Shown: positions 49,401-60,915, counted from the first letter of the stretch. The stretch: 64,000 bases of DNA from Cenococcum geophilum 1.58 (GCA_001692895.1 KV748211.1:434001-498000); one strand, 5' to 3'. Made by a program: numbers and translations. The notes: generated by a model not told the origin, from the sequence alone.

Positions 49401-49960
49401 AGATATATAGGAGTTAAAGGTATAGAGGCTAACTAAGGTAAGAGGAACCTAAGCCGTAGTATAGTTAACACTATGGGGGGTAAACACTCTAGGGCTCTAA
49501 GAAGGCCTAACGAAGGCAGAAAATATAATAGCGATATTCTTAAGAATAGGAATAATAGGACTAAAAGACTGGCTCTACTGGGTAGGTGTCCTAGTAGGTA
49601 GCCTAAGATATAAATATAGCTGGCCAAGACAGACACTAAAACACGTAATACTATTATGCCCCTTACGCACTAACCAAGAAGTAATGCTTTTAGTAGCTGG
49701 CACAGAGAACTATAATACACTGCCCTTAATATAAAAAGGCCTTAAGGCGGTTACCTAGTGGCTTATTAGCCAAAATATACTAAACTAGTTCCGGGTTATA
49801 AGGGAAATAGTAATAGAGGGTAGGGGGGCGAGTAACGGGCGCCCCCTAATAACTCTACAGTAGTAGAGTAAAGTTTGCAATACTAGCGCGTCCGTAGGCT
49901 TGTTACGGCAGCAGTGGTTCCTAAGGAGGTTAAAAAGTAAGGTAGTAGGAGCACTATAGG
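46400..49960 (+). pseudogene. Tad1-like LINE ORF2 (endonuclease-RT)
   Basis: APE-type endonuclease at about 46430-47100: an IQEPYYN block near 46525 gives the catalytic Glu, and LLGDINLY near 46820-46845 the downstream Asp-Asn pair. RT at about 47700-48600: LSLDISGAYNNVP near 48208-48245 (usual DVxGAFDNV), GLPLSPILFLFFISNL near 48395-48435, and FINNINLIIYG near 48482-48515 in place of FVDDVNLL, so both catalytic Asp codons now read Asn (GAY to AAY). The C-terminal region at about 49570-49665 (WPRQTLKHVILLCP) corresponds to the CCHC-type end, with Cys positions lost. No RNase H. Dead. Confidence 0.8.
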
Positions 49961-50137
49961 TGACTCGCAGGCGCCTTACAGGCGCCTTATAGGCGAGTCC
50001 TAAAGGCAGGGAGATGGATCACGGGGTTTTCTTAAATAGAGTTTTCTCCCTATATGTACATAAGGAGTAGTCCGCGTGGGCCCAATAGGGATCCGAATCG
50101 GACGTTAAGCAATGAATTATTATTATATATGCTATAA

Positions 50138-50285
50138 AATAGCCCTATTTAGTTAACTTATCTACTATTATAAGGATTATATTATATTCCTATCTAGTAA
50201 TAGGATCTCTTAACTTTAATAACTTAATAATAAAGTTCTATAATATAACCTCTTATAGTCTCTCTAGTATTTTAATAGGTTATAG
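50138..50285 (-). mobile_element. Gypsy-1-family relic, right part beyond the LINE (fossil)
   Basis: It continues the integrase of the 43300-44541 relic and aligns with the reverse complement of about 28445-28595. It stops at 50285 where another LTR begins, and no further continuation was found to the right. Confidence 0.7.
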
Positions 50286-50525
50286 TGTAGGAGGGTACAA
50301 CCTCTCTAAGATAGGAAAGTTATAGTGCTGTCTGTCTGTCTGTCTGTCGGTCGGTCGGTTAGTTAGTTAGTTAGTTAGTCAGTAAGAAAGAAAGAAAAGA
50401 GTGTATTTCCGGTAACTGGTAGGTTCGTAATGTATATAAGATAGAGGAAAGAAGGAAGGAAGTAGAAGGCTTTATAAATACAGGAAAATGCCAAGGTACT
50501 AGGCGTCGTCCAATCTACACCACCA
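50286..50525 (-). repeat. Single LTR of an unassigned retroelement (fossil)
   Basis: It runs from TGTAGGAGGGTAC to ACACCACCA. The adjoining 50526-50570 reads, on the - strand, AACGTTCTTAGTGGGGGAGG, a purine tract next to the LTR, so it is most simply the 3' LTR of a minus-strand element. Inside, a TTTATAAA TATA-like box sits at about 50471 and an unusual tetranucleotide tract at 50327-50400. No second copy is found in the window. Confidence 0.55.
50327..50400 (+). repeat. Compound microsatellite (CTGT)n(CGGT)n(TAGT)n(AAGA)n
   Basis: Four adjoining tetranucleotide runs that grade into one another, inside the LTR at 50286-50525. Confidence 0.9.
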
Positions 50526-50544
50526 TATACCTCCCCCACTAAGA

Positions 50545-50567
50545 ACGTTATCCCCTAACGTTCTATA
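50545..50567. other. Hairpin AGAACGTTA / TAACGTTCT
   Basis: A perfect 9-bp inverted repeat around TCCCC, next to the purine tract of the unassigned element. It could form a stem-loop in the RNA. Confidence 0.6.
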
Positions 50568-50569
50568 CT

Positions 50570-53500
50570 ATAGAAGAATAGCTAAACAAAAGTACAGTAA
50601 AAGCAGAATAAGAAAAGGAAAGAATATCCCTAAAAGAACGCAGGTAACTTTATCCTCAGCCCTCCATAGAACTGCTCTACGGTGTCCTTCCGTTGCCCAT
50701 AGCTAAGGTCCGATCTTCCTATTAGTAGCAGCTAGGACAGCAGTAACGGCAGTAACAGTAACAGTGGCATAAACAGTAATAAAAGCAGACAGTCAGCGCG
50801 GTAAAATAAGATAGAACAGCCGGCTGTAGAATACTCAGTGGAAGAACTCAGTAACAGTTAGTAAGTAGCAGAACTTTCGGTAGCAGAAATCTCGGTAGCG
50901 GCAGACAGTCGATGACAGTCAGTCGGTAGCAGTTGGTCAGTAGCAGTCGGTTAGAACGGTAGCGGTAGAACAATCGGAATAGTAGAATAGAACGGTCGGA
51001 ATAGCAGTCAGAACAGTTAGAATAGCAGCAGCAGCAGTAGCAGCAGTAACAGAACGGTTAATGGCAGTCGGTCGGAGGCGGCTAGTCAGAACGGCGGCGA
51101 TCAAAACGGTAGGGTACGGCGGTCGGTAGAGCAACAGTAGAAATATCCAGCAGATCTAGCAGTAAAATAGATCCAGCGGCGGTACAGATCTAGAACAGTA
51201 GAGACAGAGCAGTCGGTCGAGACAGCAAGGACGAAATAGCCGAGCGGAATAGTGACAGCAGCAGCGGTGGCGGCAGGGCAGTCGATCAAGGTAGCAGAGG
51301 CTCTGGCTTGATTTGATCGTTCGGTTGGCCGTTTGATATCAAGACTCTGTATCTGGCACTGCATCGGTCTGCATCGTACGCAGCTTCTTAGTCAAGGCTC
51401 CGCCCGTGGCTTTGCATCAGGCCCTGCATCTAGCCGTGTGTCTGGCTGTGCGTCTGGCTACACATCTAGCTGTGCATCAGTAGCTCTACATTGTATATTC
51501 TGCGTCCGTGTCTGCGTGCGTGTCTGCGTGCTTTGACTGCTGGCCGAAGACTGTCTAATTGGTCGACGACGACGTGCTGCAACTGATCGTTCGGTCGTTC
51601 GATTAAGGTAGAAAGTCGGCCCGGTCGAAGGCTCTGACTGTCCTGACTTGAATGCGGAGACGACGTTCAACTGATCAAGATTTGACGAGGCCCTGGCTTG
51701 ACTCAAGGTGTCTTCTGCTGCATGTACGACTGGGGCTTTGCATCCGTAGACAGTTGATCAAAGCCTCCGTGTAGACGTCCGATCGGTCAAGGCTTCGCAT
51801 CTGCTGTTCGATCAAGGCTTTGCATCTATAAGCGTCCAGTTAAGCTGCCGTACTGTTGTCCAATCAAGGCTCTGCACCTGTATGCTCCATATCCGTAGGC
51901 TCCGTGTGAGACTCCGTGTAAAGCTCCGTACCTATGTCTGCAGGAATGATCGTCCTGGTTAACTAGTCCGTGGGCGTCGAGACGGGTGGCAGTCGATCAA
52001 TACGGAGGTCTCGCAGAGGCTCTAAAACGTCAGTTGGCAGTGCTTCCGACGATCTTCCGGCCGTGTACTGGTTTCCTAATTAGGCCTAGTGCCTGCGTGC
52101 CTGCGTGTCTGCCATTATAGGATCTTTGACTGCTAATCGAAGACGTCTGACGGCGACGGGTGACTGATTCGACTAGAATGTGACAACGTACGATCGACTG
52201 ACGTTCAAATAGGGTATTAGGTGGGCCCGGCTTGACGGCTTAGGTTGATCTGACTTGACTGTAGAGGCGGCGTCCAATTGATCAAGGCTTAACTGAGGCT
52301 CTGGCTTGACTCAAAGCGTCCTTTGCTGTACGTACGACCTAGGTTCTGCATTCGTAGGCTCTGCACCTGCGGACAACCGATTAAGACTCTGGCTGTGCAG
52401 TCGTTTTGTCAAGGCTTTGTATGCATATAGTCAATTAATTGGGGCTCTGCATCTGTAGTCGATTAAAGCTCTTAGTGTCTACCAGATGTCCAATCCAGAG
52501 ACCTGTCTTGAGACTTCCTTGTGAGCATAAGCGGCAGCTTCCAGTAGACCATTTTCGCAGGCCTGGTGCTTTTCTAGATGTCCTTTGTAGCTGCTTGTTT
52601 GCCCTCGTTGCTGGCTGTACGCTCGCGTATCCTTGATCTTCTTCCAGCTTAAGAACCTTCTTGGGGTTGTCTTCTGCTTTTAGTCTCTTTGTCATTGTCC
52701 TGCTGGCTCTGCGCTTCATCTGAGTCGTCCTTGGTATCTTTGAAGCCATCCGGTAATAGCTTCTTAGCTATCGTGACTACTTCCGTCGCATATCCCTTGC
52801 CCTTGTGTCCATAATACAGTCCTTTCGTCAAGACGATCCCTGAGAAGTGCTGGCTCCTGCACGTCCAATTCCTGCTCCCCTTGTAATCCTTGACAAAGCC
52901 CCTCACTAGCTTGGCCAGATGCGGCTTAATTCTGTCTTCAGTCGCATGAGGATGGCTTGGGTTTATCGTGGTCAGTTGTGCCCCGTGTACGACCTCTTGC
53001 AGAGCATCCTTGTCTTCTCTTGTTGCAGTGCCTCTTTGTATACTGCTTTACCGTTTCCGCGGTGCTTGTTTTCTGGTATCATGCTGCTGCCCTTGTACAG
53101 GTCCCTTCCTTGCCGCGGTGTCCGTTCTCGTCGTGCAGCTGGCGCAGTACTGAATTCGGATGGCAGTGACAGTCGTGCTGCGATCAGTCGTCGTTCGAAT
53201 AAGGAACAAGGTCGGCCCGGTCGAAGGCTCTAATTTGACGACATTCGACTGACTTGATTCAGTGACGGGACGTGCTGGTATCGAGGCTCTGGCTTGATTC
53301 GATTCTTCGACCAGTCGTGGCTTCTGTGCAGTCATTCGATTGATCAAGGCTTCTGTGTCTGGCTCTGCATCTAGCTCTGCATCGTACAATCGGCTCTATA
53401 TCCGTGCAATCAATTGAGGCTCTTGGTATCCGTTCTCGTCGTGCAGCTGCATCATCGAATTCGGGCAGTCTCCGGGCACATTCATTTGTCTCGTTCCCAG

Positions 53501-53650
53501 ACCTTCTTGCCAAGGCTTACCTTGCCAAGCCGCTAGCCGCTTTTGGCAAGACCTTCGTTAGAAGGTCTGGTACACGGTTCGGATTTTTGTTAGTCCTGCG
53601 CGGGGTATTTAGGCCTATATACACCTACTTTGAGCTAAATTATCTCAATT
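50570..53650. repeat. GC-richer island of degenerate repeats, little or no RIP
   Basis: The composition changes sharply from the surrounding TA-rich DNA. 50700-51300 is rich in CAG/CGGTAG-like trinucleotides on the + strand. From 51300 larger repeat units appear: a block with TCGGCCCGGTCGAAGGCTCT and GGCTCTGGCTTGACTC recurs at about 51590-51755, 52190-52370 and 53190-53310; CTGTCCGTTCTCGTCGTGCAGCTG-like DNA recurs at 53118 and 53428; and ATCAAGGCT(CT)TGCATCTG-like units are scattered between them. No gene is convincing. It may be the internal part of the retroelement whose LTR lies at 50286, or a host satellite-like region. Confidence 0.6.
52649..53000 (-). other. Possible coding remnant in the GC-rich island, unidentified
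   Basis: A - strand frame that stays open from about 53000 to 52649 (the Met-initiated part starts at 52906). It reads like normal protein: basic and aromatic residues (HLAKLVRGFVKDYKG, NWTCRSQHFSGIV, YYGHKGKGYATEVV) followed by an acidic/Gln-rich tail (DTKDDSDEAQSQQDND) and a stop. I do not recognise it. The composition differs from the repeats on both sides. It might be the 3' end of a captured or retroelement gene. No start or upstream exon can be supported. Confidence 0.3.
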
Positions 53651-53659
53651 TCCATAACT

Positions 53660-56590
53660 CCCTAAGCTATTCCTGATGGCCAGAATTACCAAATTAAACC
53701 TGGCGAAGAAGACTACGTTGCCCGATTTGCCCGATTCCAATTCATTATCTCGTTATTACGCCCGACGCCCCCAAGTCGTAGCAGCCGCACTTCTCCCATA
53801 ACCACCGCCGCCCTCTTCCTACCACAGCCAGAGTACCCAAACCGATGAGCCAGCTTTAAATAACAATCAAGGACCATAAGTCTTTCATTCAGAACACAAA
53901 AGAGTTAATTTAATATTGGAACAGCTGCATAAGTACTGCTAGGGCATTACAACTTTTATTAAGTATTATATAACCGCTTCCGGCCCTTCTAATTACGATA
54001 CGCTAGAGCGACGTGCAAATAGGCTATGGAAGGCAATATTTGAAGAGCCAGAAGTTAAGGAACGGCTTATGGTGTATGGTGATCGCCAGCTAGGAAGGCT
54101 CTATTAAGAACCTCTGTGCAAGCAGATAGAGTAAGAGTTGGAGGATCTTATGCGCCCAAGAGAAGAGAACGGAGTTATTATTCCTGGTAGGCTTGGACGA
54201 TTTAACGCTAAAGAACCAGTTAAAAAGCTCGAGCTTAATACGATTACTGCTAATATACAGCGCCTTGCTCTAACGCTATGGAGCTTCCTTATAGCTTTAG
54301 TTTAGTAAAGGCCATATGCCAATTTTTGCGATATCACGCCTTACTATAATAAGCTCTTTATGGTGTGCGCAATCCTGGCGAACGTACGAGCCCCTTAAGC
54401 TAGCTACCGGTTCTATGCTGCTTTAGGGGTTCATTTATATAATATAGGTGTTAAACAAAGGTGTATTGCGCTTCTTTATAAGTTAGGAGTTATAATATTA
54501 TATACCGGTCTTGCCAAAATACGAAAGGAACTGGAGGAAGTTGGCAGGGTATATGCTTCCACACTTGAGGGTTTAGATAAGACGCCTCCGTCACTGCGAG
54601 TGGAGGGCATAGTTGAGGTATCTCAGCTGTAGATCGCGCACTTAAGGCGTCTCGGTCACTGCTAGTATAATAAATAGTAACTTTCTTATAGCGTATAATT
54701 AAGGCAACTGCTTTAAAGAACCGGAACCAGCTAATAGTTATATATAATAACTTTAACTAGAATAAAAGGGTTCAATATAAGACTATATTGAACACCAATA
54801 AGCACCTCTCTGCTACTACTTCTAAGCTTATACTTAACCCCAAGTTTCCATATAACGGTCTTCGCACTTCTATACTTAAACCTACAGAACAGCTTACTCG
54901 TAGCGTAATCTTTAATTATCCTAGTAACTAGGCAGACAGCTACACGGAACAGTGCCAGTTATATTGGATTGCTGAGGCCATTGCGTATACAATACCAAAA
55001 GTTAAAGAGCTTGATATTGCCGTAGACTTCTGGCCCAGTATGCCTATTATAGATCGTCTCCTTCCACGAAAGCTATGCCACTTTGTATTAGGTCCAATTT
55101 TAGAGAATAAGGGTACTTTAGAGGGCACGTATAGTGTTCTTAGGAATATATTTGGTGGTGATGACGGCGAATGCGGGTTTCAAGAGGGCCAGCTGGGGTA
55201 TAAGGATGGATCCTTTAATAATGGTGAATTAGTCTTAATTAATGGCGATTAGAAGACCATAGGCCTCCTTTAATCTATATAGCAAGAGCGCTATCTTAAA
55301 GAGCGTCACTATGAACAGCTAAAATGGTTTCTTCCTGTGGCTGGATTGTTCTATTAGCGAACTAACTATATGGATATAATATACGACATTTACCACGGAC
55401 TATCTAACTGCTTTGAATTATTGGATTATAGCAAGGTCCACCTTGGCGCGTATTAGGGTTATAGGACGCCGTTCTATTATAAAGAGGAGGTCGCAATTAA
55501 GTCCTTTAACGCCCGAATTACTGCCTACTTCCTTAGTTTTTTTCCTCAAAATATTAAGGACTAGGGTAATAAGGGGGTTAATAATTGGATTACCGGATAA
55601 GATATTAGAAGAGGTAATAAAACGGCAGCAGTAAGAGTAAGATTCCTTACTACCTTACAGCGTATTTAAGAGGAGTTCTTTTCGCCTAGCTAACGGTCCT
55701 GTGGTGATAAACTAGTTAATAAGGTGTTCTAAAACTATATTCGATTTATATAAGATATAGAGGTCTACCTTATATTAAAGTTTGCTATTAAGCACGCTAA
55801 TATTGGGCTTATTAAACGGGTAATTGTTTGCTGCTGTATTCTCTTTACTAGTAGTGCAAAGAGTTAATATATATAGTTGGCTTTATACCTTACTAGATTG
55901 CTCGTAACTAAAGCCGCGGATTAAGTCCTCTAAAGATCATTACTTACTAGCATGTTGGTTAATTATAGAGGCCAGCAAGATAGTTAGTTTAAGATTAATC
56001 GACTTAACGAACATCATAATCTTGTTCTTAAGCTTCTTCTTTAAGGCCGGCGGCGAACTAGTTTAGATGTAACTAAGTTATTTACTCGAGTATTACTTAC
56101 CGCTAGTTACTGCCTAGAGCTGTGGTATGCTATAGAGGACGCGTTTGGCTAGTTTAATAGTATATATTATATGCTAGCTGACGCAGCTACTAATATATAT
56201 TATCTTATGCTTAAGCTGTTAACTACTATTATAAGGCGGCCTAGCGGACGAAAGAGTTACCTTAGCTGTAAGGATATTGTTAATATTGGAACCTGGAGGC
56301 TCTCTAGGGGTTTAAAGGAAGGATAGCCTACAAAGCTACCTTCTAAATTAACCTTATTACAATTAGAACCTTCTAGAGCTAGAAAGTAAAGAATCCTAAA
56401 GTAACCAGCTTACTACGACTTGCTTATTAATGGCTTTAATGTAAAGCTGTAAGGGCGTATTCCTGTAGTAGAAGGCCTTAATAATATTGATGTAGATAAG
56501 CCTAAGATAACACTAATTAATACCTTACTTAATAGAGCTGCACTTAATACCTAATCTTGTGGACTTCCTATCTAGTTCTAGTGTTCTATA
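53660..56590 (+). pseudogene. DUF6589-family gene, decayed
   Basis: Large protein of a family (DUF6589) common in fungal genomes and usually found in multiple, transposon-like copies; its function is unknown. Visible: the N-terminal region DGQNYQIKPGEEDYVARF (53677-53730); a YDTLERRANRLWKAIFEEPEVKERL block (53994-54068); the diagnostic core at about 55028-55360 with MPIIDRLLPRK, HFVLGPILENKGTLEGTY, LVLINGD, QLKWFLPVAGLF; then TNYMDIIYDIYHG; and a C-terminal half through ELWYAIEDAFGQ (about 56110-56150) to a CSICGYC cysteine cluster near 56585. Stops are mostly TAG/TAA of the RIP type, and the frame differs between the N-terminal block and the core, so introns or frameshifts exist. No terminal repeats found. 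The call as DUF6589 rests on the core motifs. Confidence 0.65.
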
Positions 56591-56599
56591 TGTGGCTAT

Positions 56600-56950
56600 T
56601 GTCTAGCTAATAAAGAATACTTTAATAAGATAAAGAATACCCGTAAAAGTAAGCTTAAGCCTAGAGAGCTTATGCTAGTATGGGATGTAAAGAAGGTAAA
56701 GGATATGTTGCGATGGCAAAAGCTGCAGCTAAAATAGCAGGGCCCCCTCCGGATTAAAAGGTCATTAGAAAAAGGGTTCTATAAAATTAAGAACCTTAAT
56801 AGCACTAAAATAGAAGGCACCCTATATGGGAATTGGTTGAAACGGTTTTATATATAAGATCCCAAGGGGATTAGACCAGAAGACCGTATGAATAAAAGTA
56901 ACCATAATATAGAAGAAGTCTTTGCAGAAGAAGAAGCACCTAAAGAGGAG
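56600..56950 (+). mobile_element. Gypsy-3 integrase C-terminal tail, copy A (fossil)
   Basis: The + strand shows the GPY/F-type end of a Ty3/Gypsy integrase: an LVWDVKKVKDML block, QGPLRIK near 56740, then LYGNWLKRF near 56825 and an acidic EEVFAEEEAPKEE tail. It joins directly onto the DUF6589 gene end, with no LTR visible at the join. Broken; the same tail recurs at 61690. Confidence 0.65.
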
Positions 56951-57519
56951 GCTATGGTAGCGTCTCTTTTTTCTAACTACACTACGATTTTACCGCGTCT
57001 TAAGGATCACACAACCCTACTAAAAAGGCAGTCTTCTATAAAGATTCTTTTATAAATAGGCTATTACTTAGGACACCTATCACTATAAGTAGCAACTTAT
57101 TTGCTTTTTTCTCTCTACCTCTATAATAAATACGTAAAGCAACTATAAGGATTAGAGTCTTTTACTGCACTCCTACCTTATCCCACTAGCACGAGGAATT
57201 AGGAAAAGAGTTTAGCTCTTTAAAGCTGGTTTTAAATCCTCTATCTTAATAACTACTCTTATAAGGAATAACTATATATATAGTCTTCTTCCTTCTACCT
57301 TTATTACCAATAACTATCTCTTATAAGTATTTTATATTTTTACGTTCTATAATTTTTGAATTAATATTTTTGTTTCCTTTTAAGTTAAGAGAAGAGCTAT
57401 TTTACTTTAAGAAGTCTTAGTTAAGTATACTAGAAGTTAAAGTTAGGCATTATCTAAGTCTTGTTTATTCTTTTAAAAAATTGTTAATATTAAAGTTATT
57501 ATTATATAAATGTCTTAGT
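56951..57519. other. Spacer between the Gypsy-3 tail and the palindromic module, copy A
   Basis: TA-rich and non-coding, conserved with 62400-62930 (blocks ATTACTTAGGACACCTATCA, CTTATAAGTATTTTATATTT, GAAGAGCTA). It could be the 3' untranslated or LTR-like DNA of the Gypsy-3 family; no TG...CA borders were found. Confidence 0.45.
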
Positions 57520-57585
57520 AAGGAAAATCTAACTAATTAGACAACTTTAACCGGCGGTCGAAGTTCCTTAATATCTTAAGATTTT
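57520..57585 (+). repeat. Palindromic module, copy 3 (upstream of the unidentified frame A)
   Basis: Core 57543-57565, arms AACTTTAACCG and CGGTCGAAGTT. The flanks TCTTAGTAAGG, ATCTAACTAATTAG and CCTTAATATCTTA are the same as at copy 1. Confidence 0.8.
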
Positions 57586-57786
57586 ATGTGACGACTATTT
57601 TAATTTACCTTTTTAGTAAATACTATAAGATCTTTATTTTGACTTCCTATTATCCTGTTATCCTATTATCCTATTACCCTATCTCGTTTAATTGTACGCG
57701 CCCGTTTGCCTTTCTTTACATTAAGAAGCACTATTGTTACCCTTCTCTTAAATTGCCTGTTGTATACGCGGAATTTCACTGTAAAA

Positions 57787-60700
57787 ATGCCTAGAACTAT
57801 GGAACTCCGCTTAAAAGGAAGGCCGCCGCCTCTGCCTCCTACGCCTCCGCCTTCTACTATCTGGTTGATGGCCCTTATATACTAAGGAAAGGCGTAGATA
57901 ATAGAGGTTATTCTTAAAGCTGCCTAAAGCCACCCGGTTAATTAGCGCGTAAATATCTATTATAGTTTAATATAGGTTATTTTAAACTAGGAGCATAATA
58001 TGGTTAAGGCTGCAAGAAATGCTATAATTAAGATTAAAAAGGATGGAGAGCTTAAAGGAAACTTGGAAAGTAAAGAGTGGGAAAATACCTTTATAGATAT
58101 TAGGAAGCTTTTTAAGATTACTTATAAGATTAATAAGATTAAGATAGTACGGGATATAGTTAAGAAGGAGTAGGGAGAGGAACTTTTAGAAGGTTTCTGT
58201 AAGCTCTTTTATATATATTACGCACTAAAAAGCATTTATATCCTTATTAATTAAGTTAAAAAGAGCGAGATCGCTAGAGAGAATGTGTTAAAGATAGTTA
58301 ATAATATAATGCTAAACCGCCTAGAACTCTTAAAGGCTGGGATCTTAAGGACTCTATGCCTGACACCCTCGGATTTCCTTAATATTTATAAATTCGGACT
58401 AGAAGTTAATAAGGAGCTAGTTAGGAAATAGAGGCTCGCCTGTTATTTAAGCTAGGGCTATAAGCTTTTAGTGCTAGCCTTAACCGTTAAAGCTAGAGGA
58501 GAGGGATTTATACTAGAGCCAGTTACTCTGGGACCTCTATTGGTACCTTTTAAAGAGGTTAAAGGCTTAAACGTAAAGATGCTGTGTAGTATGTTTCTAT
58601 TTGGAGGTAAGGTTCCTAAAGCTAATGGAGAGAACTCTAAATCTGATAAATCTACGTCTTTGGAGGATGTCTTTGTTGCTAGCTCCTTGCAGAAACGTAA
58701 GGCTAAAAAAGCTTCTAAGAAATCTCTTAGAAAGAAGCTAAAAATAGGACCTATGGAACCTTTAGCTTCTGGTAAAGCTAATAGACGAAAGGGAAAAGTA
58801 GCTATAATTGCTGAAGCTGATGGAGAGGTAATTATTAGGAAACTATGGCCAAAATAAAAAATAAAAAGCTTATACTATTTTAAAACGCTAGTTAAATTAA
58901 TAAAGGCTCTTAATTTAAAGAAAGAACTAGAAGGCGGTGTCTCTTCCGTCTTATAATAGTTTATTATAGCCTGGCAAGGAAATGAGATAGAAGTCCGCGC
59001 GCTATGCCGGATATATCTTTAGAAAATGGTAGGATTGCTAGGACTAGATGCTAGTGCTTCCTTTATAAATTTATATTTGCGAATTTACTTAGTCTCTAAG
59101 AACTATAATGCTATTAATATTCTCCGGACAGCCAAAAGCTCTTATTTTTGGTTTAAAAGGGATAGTTATCCTAAGTATACAAATGATGGTTTTAGGATTT
59201 ACGCTTATTCTACTATACGACCTAGTAATTATTAAGTAGATTGTATAGGGTTAAGGAAGCTTATATTAGGCTTAAAAGGGGAAATAGAATAGGACTTGTT
59301 TGAAATTCACTAGGCCGATTTATTTAAATGGTGGAAAGATGCTAAAATTCTAGATATTTTTAAAGAGGAGTTTAATATATATGCGCATTATTTGCGTAAG
59401 ACCGCTAGAGAGGAAAATAGCGGTATCCTTTGGACTATGTGCTATTCTTTGCTATAGTAGGCAGTTCGGATAGATCTGGAGCACTACTGGCATACAGTGG
59501 CTTTACGCGCTGATAGCGCTACTCGTTTTATTGCATATCTAAGCTATACGCTTTGGTTCCTTAGTAGCCATCTCCCTGAAAAGCGGAACTTGGAAATTGA
59601 CCTTCTGCGAGTGCGTAAAGGAGGGCTAAATTCTGGAGAAAGCTGGCTTTGTTCTTGTGTCTCCTTAATTAATAAGGGGAGTTAGTCTTGCGTAGAGTTT
59701 CTACCTAGTATGTATTAGTATATACCGGAATAGGTAGGCTTGCTTTAAGAACGTGGTGAACTTAATAGTAGAGGGCGTATTAAGAATATGGAAACTGCTT
59801 GGACTAAAGCTAATGCTAAGAAGTTTAAGCTTAACTAGATGCCTATTACGTTAAGGACTAATAAAGTGCGGTTTATAAAAGCTACTATTATATAAGGAGC
59901 CTCTTAAGCAATATTAAGTTGCTTAATTATTATACTAGACTTAATCGCAATCCTACTAAATACTAAGAGATTGGAGATTCCTGGGCTTGAGAGCCAGCAG
60001 GCCGTTATATAGATGAATTTAGACGCTTTTCCCTTGGTTTTAAACCCTACTGGCGAACCTATTTCTAACGCTCCTCTATATAAGTTTCTGGCCTATATAT
60101 AGCTGTAGGTAAAGAGCGCTGTTTTAAATGCTTTAGTTGGGAGACTTTTATGGGACGACCCTTGAGTAAGAAGAGAGCAACAGTTAATCTTGGATCCTTT
60201 ATTAAATAATAAATATAAAGTATTTTGGGAAAGATATAGGACGCGTGTTGCTGAGGCTGTTTGTAAGAGCTTTGGAGAGCTAGAGGAATTTAAGCGGGAG
60301 GTATTTAGGGTAAAGTCTTACTTTTTGGTAAAAGAATAAGGGCGTAAGCGTCCTGTAGATGACCTAGAATATCCTAAAGACTTGGTTTTAGATCTAGAAT
60401 ATGAATATGACCCGGCTGGTATAACTTCTCGCGCTTTCCCGCTAACCGATTATAGTTCTGAAGGCTATTTTAAAGGCGAGGCTGGGGCTGTTATACCTTA
60501 GGGCGCTAGGATTGCTGTGCTAAACCTTGGTCCTGATATATTTAATAATAAGGTAGCGCCTATAGAAATTAACTGGGAGCTAAAGGATATAAGCAAGCTT
60601 AAAGAAGATGGCTTCCGAAATGCTGCTTCTGAATATTCGCCGGTATTTGTTAATGTTTTAGAGAATATTAATAAGCTAGTAGTATTATACTACCTAACGC

Positions 60701-60915
60701 CTTTATTAATTTCAAAAAAGGGTACTACTTTAGAAGAACAGACGATTAATTCTAGTGTTTTTTAACCTCCTGCGTAGAAGATAATATAAGCGGAAATAAA
60801 TGCTATCTGTAAAAAGGTGTCTTTAAAACTCTAGGTTGGTATTATTGATACGTAGAATGATGTAAATGTAGAGCTTAAGGTGGAAGGCGTAGATGATATG
60901 GAACAGAGGCGATAA
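57787..60915 (+). pseudogene. Unidentified large reading frame, copy A (about 1,043 codons)
   Basis: From ATG at 57787 to TAA at 60915 the sequence keeps one frame; the interruptions are only stops of the RIP type. I recognise no family. Seen: a proline-rich start (LKGRPPPLPPTPPPS); a helical, Lys/Glu-rich N-terminal third; a strongly basic segment at about 58680-58800 (KRKAKKASKKSLRKKLK, nuclear-localisation-like); a middle with RTAKSSYFWFKRDSYPKY (about 59125) and LWTMCYSLLQQAV-like sequence; an IDLEHYWHTVALRADSATRF block (about 59470-59530); LEIDLLRVRKGGLNSGESWL (about 59595-59650); and an acidic C-terminal third. The start is supported by copy B, which has ATG at the same place. It could be a new transposon protein or an extra gene of the adjoining Gypsy-3 family. 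No RT, integrase or transposase signature seen. Confidence 0.6.

Larger units (their letters stand above)
44542..50122 (+). mobile_element. Tad1-like LINE, about 5.6 kb, near full length, dead
   Basis: Non-LTR retrotransposon bounded by a 15-bp target duplication TTATATATGCTATAA (44527-44541 and 50123-50137). The 5' region (44542-45000) is GC-richer untranslated DNA. It is followed by ORF1 (gag-like), ORF2 (endonuclease, RT, C-terminal zinc region) and a 3' tail with a strong hairpin at 49962-49999 (GACTCGC/GCGAGTC, with AGGCGCC repeated inside). The end is TATTA-rich, without a long poly(A). The duplication plus a long 5' region suggests a full-length insertion, later RIPed. Confidence 0.88.

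Noticed and set aside
50286-50525. LTR read as the 5' LTR of a plus-strand element
   Set aside because: The adjoining DNA is pyrimidine-rich on the + strand, which is a purine tract on the - strand; no primer site is seen. The minus-strand 3' LTR reading fits better but is not proven.
50700-51300. CAG-rich tract as a polyglutamine-coding gene
   Set aside because: Neither strand gives a long frame with a protein-like start and end; it reads as degenerate DNA repeats.
57527-57565. Palindromic module as a Helitron terminus (TC start after A, hairpin)
   Set aside because: The start and hairpin are suggestive, but the required CTRR end, the A/T insertion site and a linked Rep were not found for any copy.
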